Of a stretch of 64,000 nucleotides of DNA, positions 54,741-63,237 are shown in pieces. The DNA is from VFMC01 sp046331225 (lineage in GTDB: Bacteria; Actinomycetota; Acidimicrobiia; Acidimicrobiales; Ilumatobacteraceae), in assembly GCA_046331225.1 (NCBI GenBank), contig JAXLRF010000008.1, positions 186,001-250,000 of the forward strand, given 5' to 3'. The position numbers were made by a program, and so were the translations under genes. Position 1 is the first letter of the stretch, and every line of letters begins with the position of its first letter. The notes beneath the pieces were generated by a model. It saw only the letters and a list, made by a program, of their open reading frames with translations, ran no database searches and was not told the DNA's origin.

Positions 54741-56645
54741 ATGACCGACACCAGCAGACGAGAGCCGATGACGCTCACGACGTTGGGCGGCGTCCGCACC
54801 GTCACCGGCAGCCGGTTCCTCGTCGAGGTCGGTGATCGCCGGGTGCTGGTCGACGCCGGGCTGTTCCAGGGCCTGAAGGACCTGCGCGAGCGCAACTGGG
54901 CGCCGTTCCCCGTGTCGCCCCGCCAGCTCGACGCGATCGTCATCACGCACGCCCACCTCGACCACTGCGGCTACCTGCCACGCCTGGTCGACGCCGGGTT
55001 CGACGGTCCCGTGTACGTCACCTACGACACCGGCAAGCTCATGTCGGTCGTGCTGCCCGACAGCGGCCGGCTGCAGGAGGAGGAGGCCCGCTACGCCAAC
55101 CGGGCCGGCTACTCGCGCCACAGCCCGGCCCTCGCTCTCTACACCGAGGACGACGCGTGGACCGCGCTCGACCGACTGGTGCCGAAGCCGTACGACACGC
55201 CGTTCGAGGTGACGCCCGGTGTGACCGCGGCGTTCTCACCTGCCGGCCACATCCTCGGCTCGTCGATCCTGCGGCTGCGGCTCGCGCCGTCGGGCGCCGA
55301 CCCGATCACCGTGACGTTCAGCGGCGATCTCGGTCGGCAGCAGCACCCGCTGCTGCGCCCACCGTCGGCCATCGGGGACACCGACTGGATCGTCGTCGAG
55401 AGCACGTACGGCGACCGCGAGCACGCCGAGGACGACAGCGTCGATCGGCTCGCCGCACTGATCGACCGCACCGTCGCCCGTGGCGGCAAGGTGATCATCC
55501 CGGCCTTCGCCGTCGACCGTACCGAAGTGCTGCTGTACCACCTGCGCCAGCTGCACGAAGCCGGACGGCTGCCCGCCGTGCCGGTGTACGTCGACAGCCC
55601 GATGGCACTCGCCGCGCTGAGCGTGTACCGCGAGGCCATCGACGGCCACGCCGACGACGTGCGCGGCGACCTGCACGGCGACGGCAGCCTGTTCCGGCTG
55701 CCGCAGCTGGACCAGGTGCTCGACGCCGAGGGGTCGAAGTCGGTGAGCCGCATGCACGGACCGGCGATCGTGATCGCCGGCAGCGGCATGGCATCGGGCG
55801 GTCGCGTGGTGCACCACCTCGAACGGTTCCTGCCCGACCCGGCCAGCTCGGTCGCCCTGGTCGGCTTCCAGGCCGCCGGCACCCGTGGGCGCAGCCTGAT
55901 GGAGGGCGCCGAGTCGGTGAAGATCCACGGTCGCTACGTGCCCGTGCGCGCCGAGATCTGCGACCTCAGCGGGTTCTCGGTGCACGCCGACGGCAGCGAG
56001 CTGATCGACTGGCTGCGCACCGCCGAGCGCGAACCGAACGGGGTGTTCGTCGTGCACGGTGAGGAGCGGGCCTCGCTGACCCTGCGCGACCGCATCGCCC
56101 ACGAACTCGGCTGGAACGCCGTGGTGCCACAGGACGGCGAGCGGCTCGACCTGCACGTCGCCGGCGAGCGCCACCGTGCGGCCACCGCTGTCGAACCGGG
56201 AGCACCGGCAGCGGCGTCGTCCGGTGGGCGTGCGGACGACGCACGCACACGCCTGATGGTCGCCGACCACGGCGTGCTGTCCACCGTCGACGCCGACCGT
56301 GGTGTGCACGCCGTGCCGGTGTGCTTCGCCGTCGTCGGCGACCACGTGGCCGTGCCGGTCGACACCGTCAAGGCCAAGCGCTCGACCGATCTGCGTCGCA
56401 GCGCCAACACCGACGCCGATCCGCGGGCGACACTCCTCGTCGACCACTGGGACCGCCACGACTGGCAGCAGCTGTGGTGGGTGCGCGCCGACCTCACACG
56501 CGTGGACGAGACGGGGCTCGACCCCGACCTGGTACGGCGGCTCGAGACCGGTCTGCGAGACCGGTACCGGCAGTACCGCGACACCCCGTTCGCCGGTCTG
56601 CTCGTGTTCCACCTCGACCGGCTGACGAGCTGGTCGGCCGCCTGA
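54741..56645 (+). CDS. Beta-CASP metallo-RNase fused to a PPOX/F420-type domain
   Basis: 634 residues. N-terminal half (about 10-470): MBL fold with HAHLDHCG (H70/H72/D74/H75), HILGS, SGDLG, beta-CASP (VESTYGDREH, IPAFAVDRTE, DSPMA, GSGMASGGR) and the RMMBL motif SGFSVHADG; an RNA 5'-exo/endonuclease of the CPSF-like YSH1/KH-less class. C-terminal half (about 497-634): a split beta-barrel with ADHGVLSTVDADRGVHAVPVC, AKRSTDLRRS, TLLVDHWDRHDWQQLWWVRAD and a final HLDRLTSWS, matching the Rv0121-like probable F420-dependent family. A low-complexity linker joins them. GAGAGG SD before the ATG. Confidence 0.88.
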   Translation: MTDTSRREPMTLTTLGGVRTVTGSRFLVEVGDRRVLVDAGLFQGLKDLRERNWAPFPVSPRQLDAIVITHAHLDHCGYLPRLVDAGFDGPVYVTYDTGKLMSVVLPDSGRLQEEEARYANRAGYSRHSPALALYTEDDAWTALDRLVPKPYDTPFEVTPGVTAAFSPAGHILGSSILRLRLAPSGADPITVTFSGDLGRQQHPLLRPPSAIGDTDWIVVESTYGDREHAEDDSVDRLAALIDRTVARGGKVIIPAFAVDRTEVLLYHLRQLHEAGRLPAVPVYVDSPMALAALSVYREAIDGHADDVRGDLHGDGSLFRLPQLDQVLDAEGSKSVSRMHGPAIVIAGSGMASGGRVVHHLERFLPDPASSVALVGFQAAGTRGRSLMEGAESVKIHGRYVPVRAEICDLSGFSVHADGSELIDWLRTAEREPNGVFVVHGEERASLTLRDRIAHELGWNAVVPQDGERLDLHVAGERHRAATAVEPGAPAAASSGGRADDARTRLMVADHGVLSTVDADRGVHAVPVCFAVVGDHVAVPVDTVKAKRSTDLRRSANTDADPRATLLVDHWDRHDWQQLWWVRADLTRVDETGLDPDLVRRLETGLRDRYRQYRDTPFAGLLVFHLDRLTSWSAA

Positions 56646-56672
56646 CCCGTCGCGGTGGCTCGGCGTGGTCGT

Positions 56673-58151
56673 TCAGCCGACCGCGCCCTCCATGGCGTCG
56701 GACAGGCCGGCCCTGGTGCGCAGCGGGCGCTCGGGCAGGATCACGGCGAACACCACACCCGCCAGCATCACCGCCGCACAGATCCAGTAGATGCGGCTGA
56801 CCCCGAGCGCGATCGTGTCGATCACGGCCTGCCGTGTGTCGGCCGGCAGCACCTCGATCTGGTGCGGCGAGCGGATCAGGCTCGCGGCCTCGTCGGCCGC
56901 CACACCGGTGCGACGCGGCAGTTCGCTGCGCACGGTCGAGTTGAGCACGGTGCCGAACACGGCCAGCCCGAACGAACCGCCGAGCGAGCGGAAGAACATC
57001 ACCGTCGCCGTGGCCACACCCAGGTCGCGGAACTCGACCGCGTTCTGTGTGGCGATCGACGTGCTGGTGAACACCGAACCCGACCCCATGCCCATGAACA
57101 TCATCGGCACCACCAGCCACAAGTACGAGGTGGAGCCGGTGATCTGCGCGATGCCCACCAGGCCCAGCACCGACAGCACCGTGCCCATCATCGGCCAGCG
57201 CTTGTAGCCGCCCGTGTGCGCGATCAACCGGCCGACGCCGAACGTGGTGAGGGTGACGCCGGCCATCATCGGCAGCATCCGCAGCCCCGACTCGGTCGGC
57301 GACACGAACAGCGAGTCCTGGAAGTACAGCGGCAGGAACTGGCCCGCGCCGTAGGCGATCACGCCGGCGCACATGCCGAGCAACGCCGAGGTGCGCACCA
57401 CGTCGTTGCCGAACAGGCGCAGCGGGATCATCGGATCGTGCGCCCTCGTCTCCTGCACCAAGAACGCGACCACGCATGCCACGGCGACCGCGAACCAGGC
57501 GATCGTCGACGCATCGGTCCAGCCGTCACGACCGACCTCGAGCCCGATCATCAGCGACCCGATCCCGGCCACCAGCAGCGTCGCCCCGATGACGTCGAGC
57601 TTCGTCTGGCGTCGCTGGAACGGCAACCGCAGCGCCACGTGGCAGATCGCCGACACCGCGATGCAGGCCGGGACGTTGATGTAGAAGATCCACGGCCAGC
57701 TCCAGTGCTCGATGATGAACCCGCCGACGAGCGGGCCGAGGATCGCCGAGCCGGCGAAGGCGAGCGTGAAGTAGCCGATGTACCGGCCGCGCTCGCGTGG
57801 CGGGAGGATGTCGCCGAGGATCGAGAACGCGAGCGCCTGGATCGCCCCGCCGCCGAGTCCCTGCAGTGCGCGGAACGCGATCAGCTGCCCCATGTTCTGG
57901 GCGAGACCGCACAGCAGCGAGCCGACGAGGAAGGTCGCCATCGACGTCTGGAAGATGAGGCGTCTGCCGTAGATGTCGCTCAACTTGCCGAGCAGGGGCG
58001 TGGCGATGGTGGACGTGACGATGTACGCCGTGCCCACCCAGGCGAAGCTCTCGAAGGCGTTGAACTCGCCGGCGATGGTGGGCAGCGCGGTGGAGATGAT
58101 CGTCGTGTCGAGCGACGCGAGGAACACGGCCATGATCAGCGCGCTCAGCAC
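56673..58151 (-). CDS. MFS drug transporter, DHA2 (14-helix) family
   Basis: 492 residues, about 14 membrane helices. First helix VLSALIMAVFLASLDTTIISTALPTIAGE, motif A GKLSDIYGRRLIFQ, and motif C-like RALQGLGGGAIQALAFSILGD. A multidrug or metabolite exporter. The start is uncertain: the frame stays open upstream to 58412, but the first usable start codon after the neighbour's stop (58213) is GTG 58151, which begins the first helix. It is 27 nt from the convergent fusion gene. Confidence 0.85.
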   Translation of the reverse strand: MLSALIMAVFLASLDTTIISTALPTIAGEFNAFESFAWVGTAYIVTSTIATPLLGKLSDIYGRRLIFQTSMATFLVGSLLCGLAQNMGQLIAFRALQGLGGGAIQALAFSILGDILPPRERGRYIGYFTLAFAGSAILGPLVGGFIIEHWSWPWIFYINVPACIAVSAICHVALRLPFQRRQTKLDVIGATLLVAGIGSLMIGLEVGRDGWTDASTIAWFAVAVACVVAFLVQETRAHDPMIPLRLFGNDVVRTSALLGMCAGVIAYGAGQFLPLYFQDSLFVSPTESGLRMLPMMAGVTLTTFGVGRLIAHTGGYKRWPMMGTVLSVLGLVGIAQITGSTSYLWLVVPMMFMGMGSGSVFTSTSIATQNAVEFRDLGVATATVMFFRSLGGSFGLAVFGTVLNSTVRSELPRRTGVAADEAASLIRSPHQIEVLPADTRQAVIDTIALGVSRIYWICAAVMLAGVVFAVILPERPLRTRAGLSDAMEGAVG

Positions 58152-58212
58152 CGTGACGAGTTGTCGCTGGCTGAACCCCGGGACCGACGATGCACGTGAC
58201 GTGCCGGCGAAC

Positions 58213-59925
58213 CTACGCCCCGCCCGCCGGATCGCACGACCCGGACGCGCCGACGACCCCGTCGACGAGCGAGTAGCTGGCCAGGACCGTGTCGTTCGCG
58301 TCGAAGACCTGCAGGCAGCCGGCGTCGGGCAGCGTGCCCAGCACGGCGACGGACGGCCCCGACACGGCCCCGGCGGTCGGCGACACGGCGACGGTGCCGC
58401 TGCCCCATCCACCGCTCTCGACGGCGAGGCCCACGTACGCCACGTCCGGCGAAGCGATCACGACGGCATGACGATGCGACACCGGCACGACGCGTGCCGC
58501 CGCCGTCGCGGATCGGATCTCGTCGCCCTCGTCGATGCACACGACGTCGGTCCGGAGGGCGACGACACAGCTGGCGGGGCGCCCGTCGGCGTCGACGGCG
58601 TCGACGATCACACCGCCCTGGAGCGTGGCGGTCATGTCGAACGCGAGGTCCGGGTCGCCGGTGCGTCGATAGCCGGCAGGCGCCAGCAGCGGATCGAGCC
58701 ATGCCGGGTCCTCGAGGACCTGCCGCGACGCATCGCCGTCGGCGACCACGGCTTGCCATCCGGCGGCGTCGTGCCGAACGAAGTGATCGCTCAGCGACAG
58801 CGCCGTCGCCTCGAGCTCCTCGATCGGCTGATCGGCGGCGATCGGCGAGTACGTGAAGCGCACCTGGCCGCCGTCGACGAGGTCCCACACGAGCTGCACA
58901 CCCGGTCGGCCGAAGAAGCGCATGCCGCCGCGGATCACGATGATGCGGCGGTCCGCGCGCTGCACGGCCCGGGCGTCGCCGACCAGCGAGTTGCTGACGA
59001 GGGTGGCCTCGGCCGTCGACTCGGGACGAGAGATCACCTCGAGTGACGCGTCGGGCATGTCGAGCATCGTGCCGAGCGAGGTGCGGTACTGGACGTACCA
59101 CGCCGGCCCCTCGTCCATGGCGGCGTCGGCGACCGACGCGACGATCTCGTAGCCGGGAGGCGGCACGACCTGGACACTGCCGTCATCGGCGAGGACAACG
59201 GTGGTCGCCGCTGCGATCAGGTCGGCGAGCACCTCGTCGTCGGTGAGCGTCGACCCGCGGAGCGCGACGTACTGGACCCAGACGCCGACGCCGTCCTCGG
59301 TCCACGAGAGCACCCCTGCGGACGAGAGCACCGTCCGACCGTCCGGCAGGGTCAACGACGTCGCCGTCGCCGGATCGAGTCCGCCCTTCGACGGATCGGC
59401 GTAGGTGGAGATCTGGATCTCGTCGGTGACCCGCTCACGAGTGGGCCCGTACGCGGCGAGCACGACCGACCAGGTGGCCTCGGACGATCCACCACCGAGC
59501 GGCGCGGCCGGCTGTGTCACCGCCGCCACGGCGGTGAGATCGGCCTCGGTGGCCGCGACCGGGTCGAGGGACACGCCACCGTCGGTGCCGAGGAGCGAGG
59601 GCAGCGCCTCGGGGGGTGCCTCATCCGTGGTGGCCGGATCGGTCGTGGCCGGATCGGTCGTGGTCGCATCACCGGGTCGGGAGGAAGCGGTCGCCGGCGA
59701 GGTCGCGGTGCTCGGGTCGGTCGCCGGGATCACGGCGCCGGGGCCCGCCCCCTCGCGGGCGGCGAGCGCGACGCCGACGCCGGCGAGCACGATCAGCCCG
59801 CACACGCCTGATGTGACGGCTCGGCGGCGACGACGTCGACGCTCGATCCGTCGCGACACCTCACGGGTGTCGAGTGCGCGCACGGGCACGTCGAGACCGC
59901 GCAGGCGGTCCTCGAGATCGATCAC
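58213..59925 (-). CDS. Sigma-factor-linked membrane protein of unknown function
   Basis: 570 residues. Short cytosolic N-terminus (1-35) with RRIERRRRRRR, one membrane helix (about 36-55), a Thr/Ala/Asp/Pro-rich linker (about 60-105, including repeated TTDPATTDPA) and a large extracellular domain (110-570) that is mostly beta. The ATG overlaps the ECF sigma gene by 4 nt, so it is probably its anti-sigma partner, but no zinc-binding HxxxCxxC motif is present. The extracellular domain is not recognised. Confidence 0.82.
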   Translation of the reverse strand: MIDLEDRLRGLDVPVRALDTREVSRRIERRRRRRRAVTSGVCGLIVLAGVGVALAAREGAGPGAVIPATDPSTATSPATASSRPGDATTTDPATTDPATTDEAPPEALPSLLGTDGGVSLDPVAATEADLTAVAAVTQPAAPLGGGSSEATWSVVLAAYGPTRERVTDEIQISTYADPSKGGLDPATATSLTLPDGRTVLSSAGVLSWTEDGVGVWVQYVALRGSTLTDDEVLADLIAAATTVVLADDGSVQVVPPPGYEIVASVADAAMDEGPAWYVQYRTSLGTMLDMPDASLEVISRPESTAEATLVSNSLVGDARAVQRADRRIIVIRGGMRFFGRPGVQLVWDLVDGGQVRFTYSPIAADQPIEELEATALSLSDHFVRHDAAGWQAVVADGDASRQVLEDPAWLDPLLAPAGYRRTGDPDLAFDMTATLQGGVIVDAVDADGRPASCVVALRTDVVCIDEGDEIRSATAAARVVPVSHRHAVVIASPDVAYVGLAVESGGWGSGTVAVSPTAGAVSGPSVAVLGTLPDAGCLQVFDANDTVLASYSLVDGVVGASGSCDPAGGA

Positions 59926-60464
59926 GTCCGATCCTCCTGGTTCTCTGCGGCTCGGGCCTCGAGCAGCGTCCGCAGTGCGGCGAGCGCCCGGTTGGTGGTC
60001 GACTTCACCGTGCCCGTCGGGATGCCGAGCACCTCGGCGGTCGACTCGACGGACAGGTCGGCCAGGAACCGGAGCGCGACCACCGCTCGCTGCTGGTCGG
60101 GTAGGTGGCGGAGTGCGGCGAGCAGTTCGTCGTCGGAGGACTCGTGCCCGTCGACGGTGGTGGGCGGCACGGGCATCCGCTCATGGGCACGGCGAGCGGC
60201 GGCACGCCGGCGGAACTGCGACCGGGCGAGGTTGATCGCCACCCGGTAGCACCAGGCCTCGGGCAGCTCGAGGGTGCGGACGCGCGACCAACGCTCCCAG
60301 GCTCGGGCGAGTGCTTCCTGGGCGAGCTCGTCGGCGAGTGCCGCGTCACCCGTCGTGGCAGCGAGCGTGCGGACGAGCCGCGGGTGTGTCCGTCGGCAGA
60401 ACGCGTCGACCTCGGCGTCGTCGCCCGTCGGCGCCTCGACCCGCAGCTCCATCTCCACGAGCAT
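59922..60464 (-). CDS. ECF sigma factor, SigE-like
   Basis: 180 residues from the chosen ATG. Region 2 with LAQEALARAWERW (about 45-60) and the promoter-recognition helix WCYRVAINLARSQFRRR; region 4 with LPDQQRAVVALRFLADLSVESTAEVLGIPTGTVKSTTNRALAAL. It directs RNA polymerase to stress promoters. Several start codons are possible between 60473 (GTG) and 60464 (ATG). Its stop overlaps the membrane protein gene, which probably controls it. Confidence 0.93.
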   Translation of the reverse strand: MLVEMELRVEAPTGDDAEVDAFCRRTHPRLVRTLAATTGDAALADELAQEALARAWERWSRVRTLELPEAWCYRVAINLARSQFRRRAAARRAHERMPVPPTTVDGHESSDDELLAALRHLPDQQRAVVALRFLADLSVESTAEVLGIPTGTVKSTTNRALAALRTLLEARAAENQEDRT

Positions 60465-60499
60465 CACACGCACACCACCCCCGCCGAGGTTCCACCGCC

Positions 60500-60775
60500 G
60501 TCCGTGAGCCGTCGACGCGCTCCCTCACGCTGGCATGGGTCCGTGAGTCGGAGGTCCCTCGGCGGGACCGGTGGCGCACGGATGGCGAGCTCCGTGTGTT
60601 CGAGGTCCGCAGACGGGACCTGTGGCTCACGAAGCGGTGGCGTTCGTGAGCCGGCGGCCCAGGGGCTCACGCAGGCGGGGTCCGTGAGCCATCAGGCCCC
60701 CAAGCGGCCACGGTGGCTCACGGATCCGGGGATCGTGAGCCACAGGGACGCCCTTGGGACCTGCGGCTCACGGAC
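60500..60775. repeat. Hairpin-unit array 3 (six units, 39 and 51 bp)
   Basis: Units start at 60500 (39 bp), 60539 (51), 60590 (52), 60642 (38), 60680 (51) and 60731. Short units read GTCCGTGAGCCGTCG ... CCTCACGC; long units have CCGTGAG ... GGGACCTGTGGCTCACGG, so each forms a hairpin with a nested second stem (AGGTC/GACCT). It fills the gap between the end of the DMGDH-like gene and the sigma-factor start. Confidence 0.85.
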
Positions 60776-60777
60776 GG

Positions 60778-63237
60778 CTAGGCGCGGATCCTGGCGTTCG
60801 TGGGGTCGTACAGGGGCGTCATCGAGGCGATGGCCGGGGCGTGCACACCGGCGACGTCGACGGTCCAGGTGCCGGTCGACAGCCACTCCCGCGTGACCGG
60901 GGCACCACCGGCGTCGACCATCGCCAGGCCCACGGCGCCACCAAGCGTGTGGCCGTAGCTGGCTGCGCGGATGTAGCCCACCGGCACACCGTCGCGGTGC
61001 ACGACCTCGGCGTGGAACATCAGCGGATCGGGGTCGGTGAGCTGCACCTGCACCAGCCGACGCGTCAGTGGCCCCGCCGCCTTGCGTGCCGCCACGGCAT
61101 CCCGCCCGACGAACCCGCCCGGCTTGTCGAGCGCGACGGCGAAGCCGAGACCGGCCTCGAGCACGCCGTCGGTGTTGTCGATGTCGTGGCCGTAGTCGCG
61201 GTAGCCCTTCTCCATCCGCAGCGAGGCGAGCGCCTTCAAACCCGCGTGGCGCATGCCGAGCGGCTCGCCCGCGGCGACGATGCGCTCGTACACGTGCACC
61301 GCCTGCTCGGTCGGCACGTAGAGCTCGTAGCCGAGCTCGCCGAGGTAGGTGATCCGCACGCACAGCACCCGCGCGAAGCCGAGGTCGATCTCGCGTGCCG
61401 TGCGGAACGGGAACGCCTCGTTCGACAGGTCGACCGTGGTGATCGACTGCAGCAGCTCGCGCGAACGCGGGCCCTGCACGTTGATCTGCGCGTAGGCCGA
61501 CGTGACGTCGGTGACGAACGCGTGGTGCGGCTCGGCGTGACGGCGCAGGCGCGTGTGCACGTGGCGGTGCGCGGTGTCGGTCGCGACCACGAAGAAGTCG
61601 TCGTCGCCCAACTTGGTGACCGTGAGGTCGGCCTCGAGTGTGCCCGCCTCGTTCAGCCACTGCGTGTAGGTGATCGTGCCGGCCTCGCCGTTCACCGCGT
61701 TGGCCGACAGCCGGTCGAGCACGGTGCCGGCGTCACGGCCCTGCACGCGGAACTTCGACATGAACGACATGTCCATCACGATCACGCCCTCGCGGCAGGC
61801 GCGGTGCTCGGCCTCCCATCGCGACCAGAAGGCCGGGCGTCGCCACGTGAGCGCACCCGGGTCGGGCGTGATGCCACGGCCGGCGTACCAGTCGGCGCCC
61901 TCCCAGCCGCTGACGTCCTTGAAGTACGCGCCCTCGGCCGCGAGCCGGTCGTGCAGCGGCGAACGCTTGGCGCCACGAGCGGTCTGCATCGAGCGGTTGG
62001 GGTAGTGGCACGCGTAGACCATGCCCAGCGACTCGACCGTGCGCGTGCGCCGGTACTCGGGGTTCGACTGATAGGTGTGCAGCCGGTCGATGTGGAACCC
62101 GGTCACGTCGACGTCGGGCTGCCCGGTCATCACCCAGTTGGCCATCACGCGGCCGAGCCCACCGCCGGTGAGGATGCCGATCGAGTTGAGCCCGGCGCAC
62201 ACGAAGTAGCCGCGCAGCTCGGGCGACTCGCCGACCACCGGAGCCAGGTCGGGTGTGAAGCTCTCGGGCCCGCAGAAGAACGTGTGGATGCCGATCTCGT
62301 TGCTGATCGGCACCCGGCTCATCGCCCGCTCGAGGTACGGGCCCATGCGGTCCCAGTCGGGCTGCAACGAGGTGAACGACGAGTCGGCAGGGATGCCCTC
62401 GACCTTCCACGGCGCGCACACCGGCTCGAACAGGCCGATCATCAGCCCGCCGACCTCTTCTCGGTAGTAGCCGTAGTTGGCCGGGTCCTCGATCACCGGC
62501 CACGAGCCGTCCATGCCCTCGATCTGCTCGGTGATCAGGTAGTAGTGCTCGGCCGCCTGCAATGGCACGTTGACGCCGTGGCGCTCGCCCAGCTGTCGGG
62601 CCCACATGCCCGCACAGTTGACGACGTACTCGCACTCGATCGTGCCGTGATCCGTGACCACGCCGGTGACGCGTCCGGCCTCGGACAGCACGTCGATCAC
62701 GCTGACGCCCTGCACGATCGTGGCGCCCTGCATGCGAGCACCCTTGGCCATCGACATCGTCACGTCGACCGGGTTCACGCGGCCGTCACCCGGCACGTAG
62801 AAGCCGGCGAGTACGTCGTCGGTGCGCGCGATCGGGAACATGTCGGCAACCTCGCGGGCCGAGATCTCGTGCACGTCGACACCGCAGTGCCGGTTGAACG
62901 CCGACACGCGCCGGTACTCCTCGAGCCGGTCGGGGTCGCACGCGAGCTCGACGAAGCCCACGGGCTTGAACCCGGTCGCGAGCCCGGTCTCGGCCTCGAG
63001 CCGGGCGTAGAGGTCGCGCGTGTACTGGCGCATCGACGTCGACGTCTCGCTGGTGGAGCCGAACGTGACCATCAGACCCGCTGCGTGCCACGTGGTGCCC
63101 GAGGTGAGCTGGTCGCGCTCGACGAGCACGACGTCGCGCCAACCCGCGTGCGCGAGGTGGTAGGCGACCGAGGTGCCGATGATCCCTCCTCCCACGACGA
63201 CCACGCGAGCGCGGCTGGGCAGGGTGGGTGCGGTCAT
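60778..63237 (-). CDS. Dimethylglycine dehydrogenase-like FAD enzyme with GCV_T
   Basis: 819 residues. FAD site VVVGGGIIGTSVAYHL (about 13-28), then TTWHAAGLMVTFGS; His51 of the WHAAG motif is the residue that carries covalent FAD in mammalian DMGDH/SDH. Next the FAO_M and GCV_T-type folate domain (about 400-819), ending in FEATURES such as VDAGGAPV and SMTPLYDPTNARIRA. It would demethylate dimethylglycine or sarcosine, transferring C1 units to tetrahydrofolate. ATG at 63237 overlaps the upstream TetR gene by 4 nt. Confidence 0.93.
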   Translation of the reverse strand: MTAPTLPSRARVVVVGGGIIGTSVAYHLAHAGWRDVVLVERDQLTSGTTWHAAGLMVTFGSTSETSTSMRQYTRDLYARLEAETGLATGFKPVGFVELACDPDRLEEYRRVSAFNRHCGVDVHEISAREVADMFPIARTDDVLAGFYVPGDGRVNPVDVTMSMAKGARMQGATIVQGVSVIDVLSEAGRVTGVVTDHGTIECEYVVNCAGMWARQLGERHGVNVPLQAAEHYYLITEQIEGMDGSWPVIEDPANYGYYREEVGGLMIGLFEPVCAPWKVEGIPADSSFTSLQPDWDRMGPYLERAMSRVPISNEIGIHTFFCGPESFTPDLAPVVGESPELRGYFVCAGLNSIGILTGGGLGRVMANWVMTGQPDVDVTGFHIDRLHTYQSNPEYRRTRTVESLGMVYACHYPNRSMQTARGAKRSPLHDRLAAEGAYFKDVSGWEGADWYAGRGITPDPGALTWRRPAFWSRWEAEHRACREGVIVMDMSFMSKFRVQGRDAGTVLDRLSANAVNGEAGTITYTQWLNEAGTLEADLTVTKLGDDDFFVVATDTAHRHVHTRLRRHAEPHHAFVTDVTSAYAQINVQGPRSRELLQSITTVDLSNEAFPFRTAREIDLGFARVLCVRITYLGELGYELYVPTEQAVHVYERIVAAGEPLGMRHAGLKALASLRMEKGYRDYGHDIDNTDGVLEAGLGFAVALDKPGGFVGRDAVAARKAAGPLTRRLVQVQLTDPDPLMFHAEVVHRDGVPVGYIRAASYGHTLGGAVGLAMVDAGGAPVTREWLSTGTWTVDVAGVHAPAIASMTPLYDPTNARIRA

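Noticed and set aside
56673..58412. A longer DHA2 transporter reading from 58412
   Set aside because: The first 60 residues would overlap the preceding gene by 200 nt and are Arg/Pro/Cys-rich, unlike a transporter N-terminus.
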